Assembly: GCA_027485675.1 (NCBI GenBank)
Contig: JAIXQP010000042.1
Location: forward strand, 166,517-230,516
Origin: Terriglobales bacterium
GTDB taxonomy: Bacteria > Acidobacteriota > Terriglobia > Bryobacterales > Bryobacteraceae
DNA: 64,000 nt
Direction: 5' to 3'
The position numbers and the translations under genes are program-made. The notes under the pieces were generated by a model that was given only the letters and a program-made list of their open reading frames with translations, did no database searches and had not been told where the DNA came from. Shown one piece after another: positions 43,214 through 52,503 of this stretch; positions within the stretch are counted from its first letter, which is position 1; each line of letters begins with the position of its first letter.

Positions 43214-44026
43214 ATGCCGGAAAAACAGGTTCCGGTAGCCCGTTGGGAAGGTGGCCGCGCCCATGCGGCCACCGACTCGCTCGGCGCCGAAGAACCCGTC
43301 GAAATCCGCGTCGAATACTCCTTCAAGGCCCGCCGCGAGATCACCACCCTCGGCCTCACCCTCGCCACCCCCGGCGACGAAGCCGACCTCGCCTGCGGCC
43401 TCCTCCACGCCGAAGGCTGGCTCTCGAGCGCCGCTGAAATCGCCGCCATCCACGTCCAACCCGGCGCCGTCCTCGTCTCCCTCTGCGAAGGCGTCGAACC
43501 CGCCACCGCCTCCAGCCGCCACCTCGTCCGGACCTCCGCCTGCGGCCTCTGCGGCCGCGAAGAACTCCCGGAACTCGCCGCCCCCGCCGAACCCGCCGCC
43601 GCCACCCTGCCCATCGGCCTGCTCTACGAACTCCCCGCCCGCCTCGCCGCCGCGCAGCCCGCGTTTCAACGCACCGGTGCGCTCCACGCCGCCGCGCTCT
43701 TCAATCTCCAGGGCGAACTCCTCGCCCTCCGCGAGGACATCGGGCGCCACAATGCGCTCGATAAACTGATCGGCCATCGCCTCCGCGCCGGTCAGTTGCC
43801 GCTCACCGGCCACTTGATCCTTCTCAGTGGCCGGGCCGGCTACGAACTACTGCAAAAGTGCGCCGCCGCGAGTACTACCTTCGTCGCATCCATAGGAGCT
43901 CCATCAACTATGGCGGTCGATCTCGCTAGGCGGCAGAACATCACCCTCATTGGCTTCCTGCGCAAAGAGCGATGCAATGTCTATACCCATCCCCAGCGGA
44001 TCGTGCAAAACTTTCCCGGGGAGTGA
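43214..44026 (+). CDS. fdhD: Formate dehydrogenase accessory sulfurtransferase FdhD
   Basis: 270 residues. The mobile loop carries C110-GL-C113 (SACGLCGREE), which transfers sulfur from IscS to the molybdenum cofactor of formate dehydrogenase. Also FQRTGALHAAALF, REDIGRHNALDKLIG and LSGRAGYELLQKCAAA, all family signatures. Last gene of the operon from 40474. No formate dehydrogenase structural gene is in the window; moaA at 37891 makes the same cofactor's precursor. Confidence 0.95.
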   Translation: MPEKQVPVARWEGGRAHAATDSLGAEEPVEIRVEYSFKARREITTLGLTLATPGDEADLACGLLHAEGWLSSAAEIAAIHVQPGAVLVSLCEGVEPATASSRHLVRTSACGLCGREELPELAAPAEPAAATLPIGLLYELPARLAAAQPAFQRTGALHAAALFNLQGELLALREDIGRHNALDKLIGHRLRAGQLPLTGHLILLSGRAGYELLQKCAAASTTFVASIGAPSTMAVDLARRQNITLIGFLRKERCNVYTHPQRIVQNFPGE

Positions 44027-44029
44027 ACC

Positions 44030-44066
44030 GATTTGGGAAGAAAATTCCCGCTTTCTATCCCAAATC
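44030..44066. terminator. Long hairpin between convergent fdhD and Dabb genes
   Basis: GATTTGGGAAGAAA (44030-44043) faces TTTCT-A-TCCCAAATC (44052-44066), a near-perfect 14-bp stem with a one-base bulge, starting 4 bp after the fdhD stop. There is no clear T-tract on either side, so this is a possible non-canonical bidirectional transcription stop. Confidence 0.45.
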
Positions 44067-44113
44067 CGCATTCGCGGGCTACATCGCTCTTACCTGCAAG
44101 TTGAGGGCCAAAA

Positions 44114-44482
44114 CTAGTTGGTGATATCGAAGGTCGTGCTCTCTTCGCGGATCGGCAGGTACAGCTTGTACCAGGCCTTCTGCGCCTCGCTGTCGGCGTA
44201 GGCCGCCAGAGCCTTCTCATCCTTGAATTCCATCACAAACGCATGCGACTTGCCGCCCTGCACCTTGATGGAGCGGGTCCACACGTTGGTGATGCCGGGG
44301 TACTTGTCCTGCAGCGCGTGCACGCCGTCCAGCGCCGCCTTGATCTGCGCGGGCGTCGTCCCCGCCTTCCACTTCACCGTGACCACGTGGATCACCGACT
44401 TCGGCGTCTGCTGGCTGTAGCCCGTCGACGCACCCACGGTCAGCATCACGGCCGCCATGGCGATCATCAGAAATTGCTTCAT
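44114..44482 (-). CDS. Exported Dabb-domain (stress-responsive A/B barrel) protein
   Basis: 122 residues: signal peptide MKQFLMIAMAAVMLTVGAS then one alpha/beta barrel: VIHVVTVKWKAGTTPAQIKA, SHAFVMEFKDEKALAAY and a terminal FDITN. The fold dimerises in small oxygenases, cyclases and stress proteins; an exported version is common in acidobacteria but uncharacterised. Last of seven overlapping genes running from hslV; its ATG overlaps the upstream stop (ATGA). Confidence 0.85.
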   Translation of the reverse strand: MKQFLMIAMAAVMLTVGASTGYSQQTPKSVIHVVTVKWKAGTTPAQIKAALDGVHALQDKYPGITNVWTRSIKVQGGKSHAFVMEFKDEKALAAYADSEAQKAWYKLYLPIREESTTFDITN

Positions 44483-44910
44483 AGGTTCGCTTCTCCTCGT
44501 TTTACTGCATTCCGTCCGGCCAACAACCCCGACCAGTGCTCACAGATCAGAATCGAGTTCGCCGGGTTCTGGGGGTGATATTTGATCAGCGCGTTGCCAA
44601 TCAGTAGATGCGGGGCCGCCGGCAGATGTTCCGCCAGCTTCCCGATATCTTGGGACGTCGAATATTGGACGCCCGCAATCTCGTAACAGTAGTGCAGAGT
44701 TTGCTCGTCGGCCTGCTGCACCGTCGCTTCGCCCATCCGGCCCACCACATGCAGCTTAATCCGCCGCCGCCGTTCGAGCTCGTCCAGATTCCGCCGCGCC
44801 CGAATCACTCCGGCCAGCATCCAAGCCCCCGCGCCAAACACGGCCACGCCCACCGCGGCGGGCACAAGCCAGAAGGTCTGCGCCATCCGCGGCAGTAGGG
44901 CGAGCAACAT
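44479..44910 (-). CDS. Hypothetical protein with one transmembrane helix
   Basis: About 143 residues from ATG 44910 (a TTG at 44916 is also possible). N-terminal transmembrane segment (about 10-33, FWLVPAAVGVAVFGAGAWML), a basic stretch (ELERRRRIK), then a small soluble domain with YCYEIAGVQYSTSQDIG that recalls DUF3592-type beta domains. Function unknown. Sits between fsa and the Dabb gene in a tight operon. Confidence 0.68.
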   Translation of the reverse strand: MLLALLPRMAQTFWLVPAAVGVAVFGAGAWMLAGVIRARRNLDELERRRRIKLHVVGRMGEATVQQADEQTLHYCYEIAGVQYSTSQDIGKLAEHLPAAPHLLIGNALIKYHPQNPANSILICEHWSGLLAGRNAVKRGEANL

Positions 44911-44916
44911 CAGCAA

Positions 44917-45567
44917 CTACGATTTCGCCAAAGACTTGGCGTGGTCCTTCAGAAACTGCTCCAACCCCTTGTCCGTCAGCGGGTGGTTGAACAGCATGTC
45001 CAGCGTCTTGAACGGCATCGTCGCCACGTCAGCCCCGGCCAACGCCGCGTCCACCACGTGGATCGGCGTCCGGATGCTGGCCGCCAGCACCTGCGTCTTG
45101 TAGTCGTAGTTCGAATAGATCGCCGTGATCTGCTCGATCAGCTCCATGCCCACATGGCCAATGTCGTCCAGCCGGCCCACGAACGGGCTCACCAGGTACG
45201 CGCCGGCCTTCGCCGCCAGCAGCGCCTGCGGCGCCGAGAAGCACAACGTCACGTTCGTGCGAATGCCTTCGCTCGAAAGCGCCTTGCAAGCCTTGATGCC
45301 TTCGCGGATCAACGGAAGCTTCACCACAATGTTCTTGTGGATCTTCGCCAGCTTCTTGCCCTCTTCAATCATCGCGGCGGCTTCGATAGCAACGACCTCA
45401 GCCGAAATGTCCCCGTCGATGATGTCGCAGATCGCCTTGACCTGCTCTTCAATCGGTTTGCCTTCCTTCGCAATCAGCGAAGGGTTAGTTGTAACGCCGT
45501 CCACGATGCCCCAGTCGGCACCCTTTCTAATCTCGTCCAGGTTGGCGGTATCCAGAAAAATTTTCAT
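44917..45567 (-). CDS. fsa: Fructose-6-phosphate aldolase/transaldolase-like protein
   Basis: 216 residues, the short (FSA/TalC) class of transaldolases. [31 protein letters not shown], the Schiff-base lysine in [40 protein letters not shown] and [10 protein letters not shown] are all present. It either cleaves fructose 6-phosphate or acts as transaldolase; sequence alone does not separate the two. In the hslV-led operon, 9 bp after the FAA-hydrolase gene. Confidence 0.93.
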   Translation of the reverse strand: MKIFLDTANLDEIRKGADWGIVDGVTTNPSLIAKEGKPIEEQVKAICDIIDGDISAEVVAIEAAAMIEEGKKLAKIHKNIVVKLPLIREGIKACKALSSEGIRTNVTLCFSAPQALLAAKAGAYLVSPFVGRLDDIGHVGMELIEQITAIYSNYDYKTQVLAASIRTPIHVVDAALAGADVATMPFKTLDMLFNHPLTDKGLEQFLKDHAKSLAKS

Positions 45568-45576
45568 GGTGAGTTC

Positions 45577-46371
45577 TTATGATTCGGAGGTAATTGGGTT
45601 TTCGAGAGCGCCCACGCCATCGATAACGACGCGAACCGAGGAGCCCGGTTGCATGGGGCCTACGCCAGGGGGGGTACCGGTCGCGATCAGATCGCCCGGC
45701 TCAAGTGTCATAAATTGACTGACATAAGCGAGTATATCACCCAGGTCAAAAATCATATCCGTCACCGGCGCATCCTGCACCAGCTTCCCGTCCAGATAAC
45801 CCTGCACCCGCAGCGTGCTCAGCGCCACCTCATCCGCCGGCACCGCCCACTGCCCCACCGGGCAAAACGTGTCAAATCCCTTGCCCCGCGTCCACTGCCC
45901 GTCTTTCTTCTGCAGGTCCCGCGCCGTCACGTCGTTCACGCACGTGTAGCCCCAAACGTAATCCGCCCAGTCCTGCTTCCGCATGTTCCGCGCCCGCCGC
46001 CCGATAATCACCCCCAGCTCCGCCTCGTAGCTCACCAGACTCGACAACGCCGGATACAGAATCGTATCCCCGTGCCCAATCAGCGAACTCGGCGGCTTCA
46101 TGAAGATCAGCGGCTCGGTCGGCACCGCGTTGCCCAGCTCCTTGGCATGGTCGGCATAGTTCCGCCCCACGCACACGATCTTCGAAGGCGACACCGGCGG
46201 CAGAATCCGCACCGTGTCCACTCCGTGAGTCGTCCCCGGCTGAAACTCAAACAGCGACGGCGTCTCCTGAATCATCTCGCCCTGCAAAATCCCGTAGCGA
46301 ACCCCGGGATGGCTATCCGTAGCGGTGGGCGGTATTCCCTTATCCAGACTAAAGCGAACAAACTTGGTCAC
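45577..46371 (-). CDS. Fumarylacetoacetate hydrolase family protein
   Basis: 264 residues. IVCVGRNYADHAKELG, PLIFMKPPSSLIGHGD, YEAELGVIIGRRARN, VWGYTCVNDVTARDLQ, and GDLIATGTPPGVGP are the classic FAH-fold motifs, with metal-binding Glu residues in YEAELG. Members hydrolyse or decarboxylate beta-keto acids, for example in aromatic or oxaloacetate metabolism. ATG overlaps the stop of the fibronectin lipoprotein (ATGA). Substrate unknown. Confidence 0.9.
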   Translation of the reverse strand: MTKFVRFSLDKGIPPTATDSHPGVRYGILQGEMIQETPSLFEFQPGTTHGVDTVRILPPVSPSKIVCVGRNYADHAKELGNAVPTEPLIFMKPPSSLIGHGDTILYPALSSLVSYEAELGVIIGRRARNMRKQDWADYVWGYTCVNDVTARDLQKKDGQWTRGKGFDTFCPVGQWAVPADEVALSTLRVQGYLDGKLVQDAPVTDMIFDLGDILAYVSQFMTLEPGDLIATGTPPGVGPMQPGSSVRVVIDGVGALENPITSES

Positions 46372-47267
46372 GGCGTTGTGATCTCCACTGGTTGCGATTT
46401 CGGACTCTCGTTGCCGTACGTATCCACGGCGGAAACGGCGTAGCTGTACTTCTTTCCACTCTCCGCCGTACGGTCAGTATACGCGGGCACCTCCACGGCG
46501 TCCGCCAGCAACTGTCCATCGCGGAACACCCGGTAATGCTTCAAATCCGCCTCCGTGCTGCGCTCCCACGAAAGCTCGTTCGCGTTCGTGCTCGCAATCA
46601 CGTTCAGGCCCGCGGGCTGCGCCGGTGCAAACGTATCGGCATACGCCGCCGCCACCTCCGCCGTCTTCTCGCTCACCGCCACCCCCGTCCCCGCCTTCAC
46701 GGAAGCCTGCACCCGGTACCGGTAGCTCTTGCCCACTTCCACCGCCGCATCCAAATACTCCGGCTTCACCACGGAAGCCACCTGCGCCTCATCCCGGAAC
46801 ACGAGCCAGCTCCCTGCCGTCCCCTTCCAGCGCAGCGCCATCCCCTCCCGCACCGGCCGCGCCCCGAACTCCGCCGGCGTCGCCACCGGCGCCACCACCC
46901 GCCGCACCACCTGGTTCGAAGGCGCCGAATACCGGCCCTTCGCGTTCTGCAGCCGTACCTGAAACGCAATCTCCTGGCCCACCCAGGCCGCCGCCACCGG
47001 CGCCTCCGCCTCCACCACGCCCGGCGCCCGCGCCGCCACCGCGATCGGCGTCTCCCCGGCCCGCAGGTCCACCGTCACGTCCTTCACCGGCAACTGCTCC
47101 GTCGTCAAATCCGGAATCGTAAACCGCAGTTGGATCTTCCCGCCCACCTGCTCCGCCTGCAAATCCCGCACGGGCATCGGAATGTTCAGCGCCGGCGGCT
47201 GCGGGTCCCCAATGTACCCGCAACCCGTCAGACCCAAGCACAGCAGAACGATCGCCGGCCCCCGCAT
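46368..47267 (-). CDS. Lipoprotein with fibronectin type III domains
   Basis: About 299 residues. Lipobox LTGCGY near residue 15 indicates a lipid-anchored envelope protein. Three beta-sandwich repeats follow; the last (about 215-298) is a clear FN3 with LNVIASTNANELSWERSTEADLK-like text (short motif LSWERSTEADLKHYRVFRD) and YSYAVSAVDTYGNESPKS. ATG at 47267 overlaps the hslU stop (TGATG); the in-frame GTG at 47270 is an alternative. Position directly after hslUV is conserved in acidobacteria as far as I recall. Confidence 0.78.
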   Translation of the reverse strand: MRGPAIVLLCLGLTGCGYIGDPQPPALNIPMPVRDLQAEQVGGKIQLRFTIPDLTTEQLPVKDVTVDLRAGETPIAVAARAPGVVEAEAPVAAAWVGQEIAFQVRLQNAKGRYSAPSNQVVRRVVAPVATPAEFGARPVREGMALRWKGTAGSWLVFRDEAQVASVVKPEYLDAAVEVGKSYRYRVQASVKAGTGVAVSEKTAEVAAAYADTFAPAQPAGLNVIASTNANELSWERSTEADLKHYRVFRDGQLLADAVEVPAYTDRTAESGKKYSYAVSAVDTYGNESPKSQPVEITTP

Positions 47268-48637
47268 CACAAAATATACCGGCTCAGATCCTGGTCTTTG
47301 ATGATATCCGCCAACTGCTTCTTCACATACTCGGCGTCGATCTTCACGGTCTTCTTCTTCAGGTCCGGCCCCTCGAAGCTGATCTCTTCAAGGACTTTCT
47401 CCAGGATCGTATGCAGCCGCCGCGCTCCAATGTTCTCCGCCTGCGCGTTCACCTGCGCCGCACACCGCGCCAGCTCCACCAACGCATCGTCCGTAAAGCT
47501 CAGCTTGATCCCTTCCGTATCGAGCAGCGCCTGGCTCTGCTTAATCAGCGCGTTTTTCGGCTCCTTCAGAATCCGAATGAAATCGGCCTCCGTCAGCGAC
47601 TTCAGCTCCACCCGGATCGGGAACCGCCCCTGCAACTCGGGAATCAGATCACTCGGCTTCGAGACATGAAACGCCCCGGCGGCAATAAACAGAATGTGGT
47701 CCGTCCGCACAAACCCGTACCGCGTATTCACCGTCGTGCCTTCCACAATCGGCAGAATATCCCGCTGCACGCCCTCCCGGCTCACGTCCGGCCCCTGGCC
47801 GCCCTCGCGCCCGGCGATCTTATCGATCTCGTCCAGGAAGATCATGCCGTTCCGTTCCACCCGTTCAATCGCCACGCGCTGCACCTGGTCCATGTCGATG
47901 AGCTTCTGCTCCTCTTCGTCCACCAGATAATCGAACGCCTCGCTCACGCGCATCTTCCGCTTCTTCGTCCGGCTGCCGAACAGCGCGGGCAAAAACTCTT
48001 TCAGGCTGACGTCCATCTCGTCCGGCCCGGGCCCGCCGCCGAACTCAATCATCGGCCCCCGGTCCTTGACGTCGATCTCCACCTGCTTATCGTCCAGCTT
48101 CCCGGCCCGGAACTTGTCCCGCAGCTTCTCCCGCGTCCGCTCCGCCGTTTCGGTCGCGTTCTCGGGCGTCGCCGGCATCAGCAGTTCGAGCAGCCGGTCT
48201 TCGGCATGGCGCTCGGCCCGGTCGGCCACCTCGTCCAGCCGCTCTTCCCGCACCATGTCGATAGCGATCTCCACCAGGTCGCGGATCATCGACTCCACGT
48301 CCCGGCCGACATAGCCCACTTCGGTGAACTTGCTCGCTTCCACTTTCAGAAACGGCGAATTCGCGAGCTTCGCCAACCGCCGCGCGATCTCCGTCTTGCC
48401 CACACCCGTCGACCCGATCATCAAAATATTCTTCGGCATGACGTCGTCCGCCATGTCCGGATCCAGCTTCTGCCGCCGCACCCGGTTCCGCAGCGCGATG
48501 GCCACGGCCTTCTTGGCATCGGCCTGGCCAATCACGTATTTGTCGAGTTCCCGCACGATTTCGCGCGGGGTCAGCTCATCGAGCAGCGGCGTCTCCGCAT
48601 CGCCATGCGAGCCCTGTTGCGGGAGATAGATCACCAT
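47267..48637 (-). CDS. hslU: ATP-dependent protease ATPase subunit HslU
   Basis: 456 residues. Unfoldase of the HslUV protease. [20 protein letters not shown], Walker A GSTGVGKT (75-82), Walker [13 protein letters not shown], the I-domain insertion (about 150-260), sensor and C-terminal [11 protein letters not shown] plus the terminal DLSRYIL that docks into HslV. Its start overlaps the hslV stop (TAATG). Confidence 0.97.
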   Translation of the reverse strand: MVIYLPQQGSHGDAETPLLDELTPREIVRELDKYVIGQADAKKAVAIALRNRVRRQKLDPDMADDVMPKNILMIGSTGVGKTEIARRLAKLANSPFLKVEASKFTEVGYVGRDVESMIRDLVEIAIDMVREERLDEVADRAERHAEDRLLELLMPATPENATETAERTREKLRDKFRAGKLDDKQVEIDVKDRGPMIEFGGGPGPDEMDVSLKEFLPALFGSRTKKRKMRVSEAFDYLVDEEEQKLIDMDQVQRVAIERVERNGMIFLDEIDKIAGREGGQGPDVSREGVQRDILPIVEGTTVNTRYGFVRTDHILFIAAGAFHVSKPSDLIPELQGRFPIRVELKSLTEADFIRILKEPKNALIKQSQALLDTEGIKLSFTDDALVELARCAAQVNAQAENIGARRLHTILEKVLEEISFEGPDLKKKTVKIDAEYVKKQLADIIKDQDLSRYIL

Positions 48638-49176
48638 TAGCCCAACTCCTCAAACACGAACGAGTGGTTCGTGTAAATGCAGGTATCGCCGGCGATCTTC
48701 ATCGCCTTCTCGACAATCGACCGCGCCGAAAGGTCCGTATTCTCGAGCAGCGCCAGCGCCGAACAGCGCGCAAACGGCCCGCCGGAGCCGATCGCCATCA
48801 CGTCATCGTCCGGCTCGATCACGTCGCCGTTCCCGCCCAGCAGGTAGATCTTCTCGTTATCCGCCACCAGCAGCAGCGCTTCCAGATGGCGCAGCACCTT
48901 ATCGGTCCGCCAATCCTTGGCCAGCTCCACCACGGCCCGGTCCAGTTTGCCGTTATGCTGTTCGAGCTTCGTCTCAAACCGCGCAAACAGCGAAAAGGCA
49001 TCCGCCGTCGAGCCCGCGAACCCGGCCATGATCTTGCCGTTATACAGCTTCCGCAGCTTCTTGGCGTTGCCCTTGAGCACTTCCGAGCCCATGGTTACCT
49101 GACCATCGGCCGCCATGACGACCTTTCCTCCCCGGCGAACCGCCAGGACCGTCGTCGATCGAATCCGTTGAGACAT
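48637..49176 (-). CDS. hslV: ATP-dependent protease peptidase subunit HslV
   Basis: 179 residues. Proteasome-beta-like peptidase; [20 protein letters not shown] contains the N-terminal catalytic Thr, preceded by a short propeptide (MSQRIRS), and [13 protein letters not shown] and [19 protein letters not shown] follow. First gene of a seven-gene overlapping operon (hslV, hslU, FN3 lipoprotein, FAA hydrolase, fsa, unknown, Dabb). A TAGAAT box about 16 bp upstream of the ATG could be its -10. The upstream gap is filled by copies of the nadB 3' end. Confidence 0.97.
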   Translation of the reverse strand: MSQRIRSTTVLAVRRGGKVVMAADGQVTMGSEVLKGNAKKLRKLYNGKIMAGFAGSTADAFSLFARFETKLEQHNGKLDRAVVELAKDWRTDKVLRHLEALLLVADNEKIYLLGGNGDVIEPDDDVMAIGSGGPFARCSALALLENTDLSARSIVEKAMKIAGDTCIYTNHSFVFEELG

Positions 49177-49233
49177 GAATCTAAACTCTTATTCTACCGT
49201 GCCGCGCCGAACCACGCCGTGCCGCCCCGCCCC

Positions 49234-49929
49234 CCTACCGGCACAAGCGCAAATAAGAGTTCACCGGCGCACCCGCCCCGCCTCCATCGGCCCGGACCGA
49301 AACAGCTCCAGCCCCTCTCTCGATCCCGCCCCGTACCGCGCAATCCCACGCCACCGCCCGCCGCCTCCCCCGTCTCGGAACGCCCCGCGCCCCTACCGGC
49401 ACAAACGCAGCCACGAGTTCACCGGCTCGCCCATCTCCGAGTAATCGCTCCGATAGTGCCCGGCTCCGTCCCGCATACTCCCCCAGCCTTCCCACGCCAT
49501 CGCCCGCCGCCGCGCCGCTCCTCCCCCCGTCCCAGAACGCCCCGCCCCCCTACCGGACGAAACGCAGCAACGAGTTCACCGGCTCGCCCTTCTCCGAGTA
49601 ATCGCTCCGATAGTGCCCGCCCCGTCCCGCGCATCCCAAGCCATCGCCCGCCGCCGCGCCGCGCCGCCCCGTCCCACAACGCCCCGCCCCCCTACCGGGC
49701 CAAACGCAGCAACGAGTTCACCGGCTCGCCCATCTCCGAGTAATCGCTCCGATAGTGCCCGGCTCCGTCCCAGATAATCCCCCAGCCATCCCACGCCATC
49801 GCCCGCCGCCGCCCCGCGCCCCTACCGGCACAAACGCAGCAACGAATCCACCGGCTCTCCGTCCGCGCCAGCGCCACCTGCTGCAAGCTCCGCAACGCAA
49901 AATCCAACCGCCCCCGTCCCAGAACGCCC
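49234..49929 (-). repeat. Five tandem partial copies of the nadB 3' end
   Basis: Copies at about 49234-49390, 49391-49546, 49547-49688, 49689-49818 and 49819-49929, same orientation as nadB and directly downstream of it. Each ends in an in-frame TAG after codons close to GEPV-SLLRL-R. Copy 4 keeps HYRSDYSEMGEPVNSLLRLA against HYRSDYPEKGEPVDSLLRLA in NadB. Copies 2-4 join a segment like AITWEYCGITRDGAG to the tail by a shared internal deletion; copy 1 keeps a segment like LELFRSVPME; copy 5 keeps one like DFELRSLHQVAL. A linker near CCCGTCCCAGAACGCCCC follows the stops. 49177-49233 holds the hslV leader. Confidence 0.9.
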
Positions 49930-49931
49930 CC

Positions 49932-51425
49932 CTACCGGGCCAAACGCAGCAACGAATCCACCGGCTCACCCTTCTCCGGGTAATCGCTCCGATAATGCCC
50001 ACCCCGGCTCTCCTTCCGCCCCAACGCCGCCTCCGCAATCAACAGCGCCACCTGATGCAAGCTCCGCAACTCAAAATCCAACCGCTGCGGCTGCCGCTTC
50101 GTCTCCATCGGCACCGACCGGAACAGCTCGAGCGCCTTCGTCAACCCCGCCCCATCCCGCGTAATCCCGCAATACTCCCACGTAATCGCCCGCAAATGCG
50201 CCTCGCTGATCGCCGGGAAGATCTCCGGCAGCGGCGCCTCCCCCTCGGCCTTCACTCCCTCCAACCCCTTCATCGCCTCCGCCGCCCGCGCCCCAAACAC
50301 CACGCCCTCAAGCAGCGAATTGCTCGCCAACCGGTTCGCCCCGTGTACCCCCGTACACGCCACCTCGCCCGCCGCAAACAGCCGCGGCACCGTCGTCTGC
50401 CCGTTCAAATCCGTCTGCACCCCGCCCATCGCATAGTGCGCCGCCGGATGCACCGGCGCCGGCGCCTTCCGCAAATCCAGCTTGTAGTGCAGGCAAGTCT
50501 CAAAAATCCGCGGAAAATGCGCCTCCATCGCCCCCGGCGGAAAGTGCGTCATGTCCAAAAACATATGCGGCGCCCCCGTCCGCGCCATCTCCCGCACAAT
50601 CGCCCGGCTCACCACATCCCGCGACGCCAACTCATCCTGAAACCGCTCCCCCGCCGCGTTCCGCAGGTAAGCCCCTTCCCCGCGCAACGCCTCGGAAAGC
50701 AAAAACCGCGGCGCCCCGTCCAAATGCAGCGCCGTCGGGTGAAACTGCACGAACTCAATGTCTTCAATCACCGCCCCGGCCCGGTAGCTCATCGCGACGC
50801 CATCGCCCGTCGCCACGTCCGGATTCGTGGTCTCCTTATACACCCGCCCCAACCCGCCCGTCGCCAACAACACCGCCCGCGCGTAGATCGGAATCTGCTG
50901 CTGATGCCGCGCGTCAAACGCCATCGCCCCGCGCACTTCCCCGTTCTGCAGCAACAAATCCGTCACCGCCGCAAAGCTCAGGAACCGCACGTTCGCGAGC
51001 GACGCCGCCTTCCGGTACAAGGTCCGCGAAATCTCCCGGCCCGTCGAGTCCCCGTGCGCATGCAGAATCCGGTTCCGCGAATGCGCCCCCTCCCGGCCAA
51101 ACACTAGCTCCCCGTCTTCCCGGTCGAACTCCGCGCCCCACCCGAGCAGCTCCTCAATCACCCGCGGCCCTTCGGCCACCAGCGTCCGCACCGCCTCCAC
51201 ATCGCAAAGCCCGTCGCCCGCCAGCAGCGTATCCTGCTCGTGCAGCGAAACCCGGTCGTCATCGCTCAACGCCGCCGCAATCCCGCCCTGCGCGTATTCG
51301 CTGGCCGACTCGTGCAGCGTGTCTTTCGCCAGCACCAGCACCTGGCCGGCGGAGGCCAAAGTAATCGCCGCGCGCAATCCCGCAACGCCGGCGCCAATCA
51401 CGAGGAAGTCCGTAGTGATCTTCAA
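49932..51425 (-). CDS. nadB: L-aspartate oxidase
   Basis: 497 residues. FAD Rossmann motif VIGAGVAGLRAAI (9-21), SASEYAQGGIAAALS, HAHGDSTGREISRTL, TNPDVATGDGVAMSYRAGA, EFVQFHPTAL, MGGVQTDLNGQT and GANRLASNSLLEGVVFG are all present; the C-terminal helical domain is complete. Oxidises aspartate to iminoaspartate for NadA. Divergent from aroB by 22 bp. Its terminal 3' region is the template of the array at 49234-49929. Confidence 0.97.
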   Translation of the reverse strand: MKITTDFLVIGAGVAGLRAAITLASAGQVLVLAKDTLHESASEYAQGGIAAALSDDDRVSLHEQDTLLAGDGLCDVEAVRTLVAEGPRVIEELLGWGAEFDREDGELVFGREGAHSRNRILHAHGDSTGREISRTLYRKAASLANVRFLSFAAVTDLLLQNGEVRGAMAFDARHQQQIPIYARAVLLATGGLGRVYKETTNPDVATGDGVAMSYRAGAVIEDIEFVQFHPTALHLDGAPRFLLSEALRGEGAYLRNAAGERFQDELASRDVVSRAIVREMARTGAPHMFLDMTHFPPGAMEAHFPRIFETCLHYKLDLRKAPAPVHPAAHYAMGGVQTDLNGQTTVPRLFAAGEVACTGVHGANRLASNSLLEGVVFGARAAEAMKGLEGVKAEGEAPLPEIFPAISEAHLRAITWEYCGITRDGAGLTKALELFRSVPMETKRQPQRLDFELRSLHQVALLIAEAALGRKESRGGHYRSDYPEKGEPVDSLLRLAR

Positions 51426-51447
51426 ACCCTATGGTACAAGAAAATCA

Positions 51448-52503
51448 GTGCCTTCCCACGTCGTCACCACTGCTACCGAAACCTACACCTGCACCGTCCA
51501 GAACGGCATCAGCGCCCAAATCCGCGACTTCCTCCCCGCCAAAGCCGGCAAAGTTTTCGTCGTCACCACCCCCGACGTCCACCAGCTCTACGCCTCCCAC
51601 CTCGCCGGTTTCGAAGTGCTCCACTACCCCGGCGGCGAACCCAACAAGCGCCTCAGCGTCGTCGAAACCCTCGCCGACCAGATGCTCGCCCGCGGCGCCG
51701 ACCGCTCCAGCGTCGTCGTCGCCTTCGGCGGTGGCATCTGCGGCGACGTCGGCGGCTTCCTCGCGGCCATCTTCATGCGCGGCGTCCCCGTCATCCAGGT
51801 CCCCACCACCCTCCTCGCCCAGGTCGACGCCGCCGTCGGCGGCAAAACCGGCGTCAACCTCGCCGGAGGCAAAAACCTCCTCGGCTCCTTCCACCAGCCC
51901 CACGCGGTCTTAATCGACCCCGCCGTCCTCCGCTCCCTCCCCGAACGCGAATACCGCGCCGGCCTGTTCGAAGTCATCAAACACGGCATCATCGCCAGCC
52001 CCGAACTCTTCGCCATCCTCGCCGAACGCTCCGCCGACGTCCTCGCCCAGCACCCGGAAGTGCTTGAAAAGATCATCGATGAAAGCGTGCGCATCAAAGC
52101 CGGTGTGGTCTCAGCGGATGAAAAGGAAGGCGGTCTCCGCCGTATCTTGAACTACGGCCATACCCTCGGCCACGCCCTCGAAGCGGAGACCAACTACTCC
52201 GTCCTCCTCCACGGCGAAGCCGTCGCCTACGGCATGCTCGCCGCCGGCCACCTCGCCGTCCGCACCGGCCATCTCGACGCCGCCACCGCCGCCGAACTCA
52301 GCCGCGTCATCCACCTCTACGGCCCCCTGCCCCCCGTCCCCGGCGTCACCGCCGAAGCCCTAGCCGGCCACATCTACAAGGACAAAAAAACCATCCAGGG
52401 CCAAACCCACTTCGTCCTCGCCACCGCCATCGGCCAAACCGAAATCGTCCGCGGCATCCCCCACGAAGCCGTCGTCGCCGCCGCCGCCGCCACCCTCGCA
52501 TGA
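51448..52503 (+). CDS. aroB: 3-dehydroquinate synthase
   Basis: 351 residues from GTG 51448; the frame opens earlier inside nadB. YPGGEPNKRLSVVETL, VVAFGGGICGDVGGFLAA, MRGVPVIQVPTTLLAQVDAAVGG-type region (short: VPTTLLAQVDAAVGGKTG), FEVIKHGIIAS, NYGHTLGHALEA and the zinc His motif HGEAVAYGM are intact. Second step of the shikimate pathway; aroA lies at 56078. Overlaps ubiE by ATGA. Nearly all codons end in C. Confidence 0.96.
   Translation: MPSHVVTTATETYTCTVQNGISAQIRDFLPAKAGKVFVVTTPDVHQLYASHLAGFEVLHYPGGEPNKRLSVVETLADQMLARGADRSSVVVAFGGGICGDVGGFLAAIFMRGVPVIQVPTTLLAQVDAAVGGKTGVNLAGGKNLLGSFHQPHAVLIDPAVLRSLPEREYRAGLFEVIKHGIIASPELFAILAERSADVLAQHPEVLEKIIDESVRIKAGVVSADEKEGGLRRILNYGHTLGHALEAETNYSVLLHGEAVAYGMLAAGHLAVRTGHLDAATAAELSRVIHLYGPLPPVPGVTAEALAGHIYKDKKTIQGQTHFVLATAIGQTEIVRGIPHEAVVAAAAATLA

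Noticed and set aside
49177..49931. CRISPR array or ordinary minisatellite
   Set aside because: Unit lengths vary from about 110 to 157 bp, there are no unique spacers, no cas genes, and the units are homologous to nadB coding sequence.
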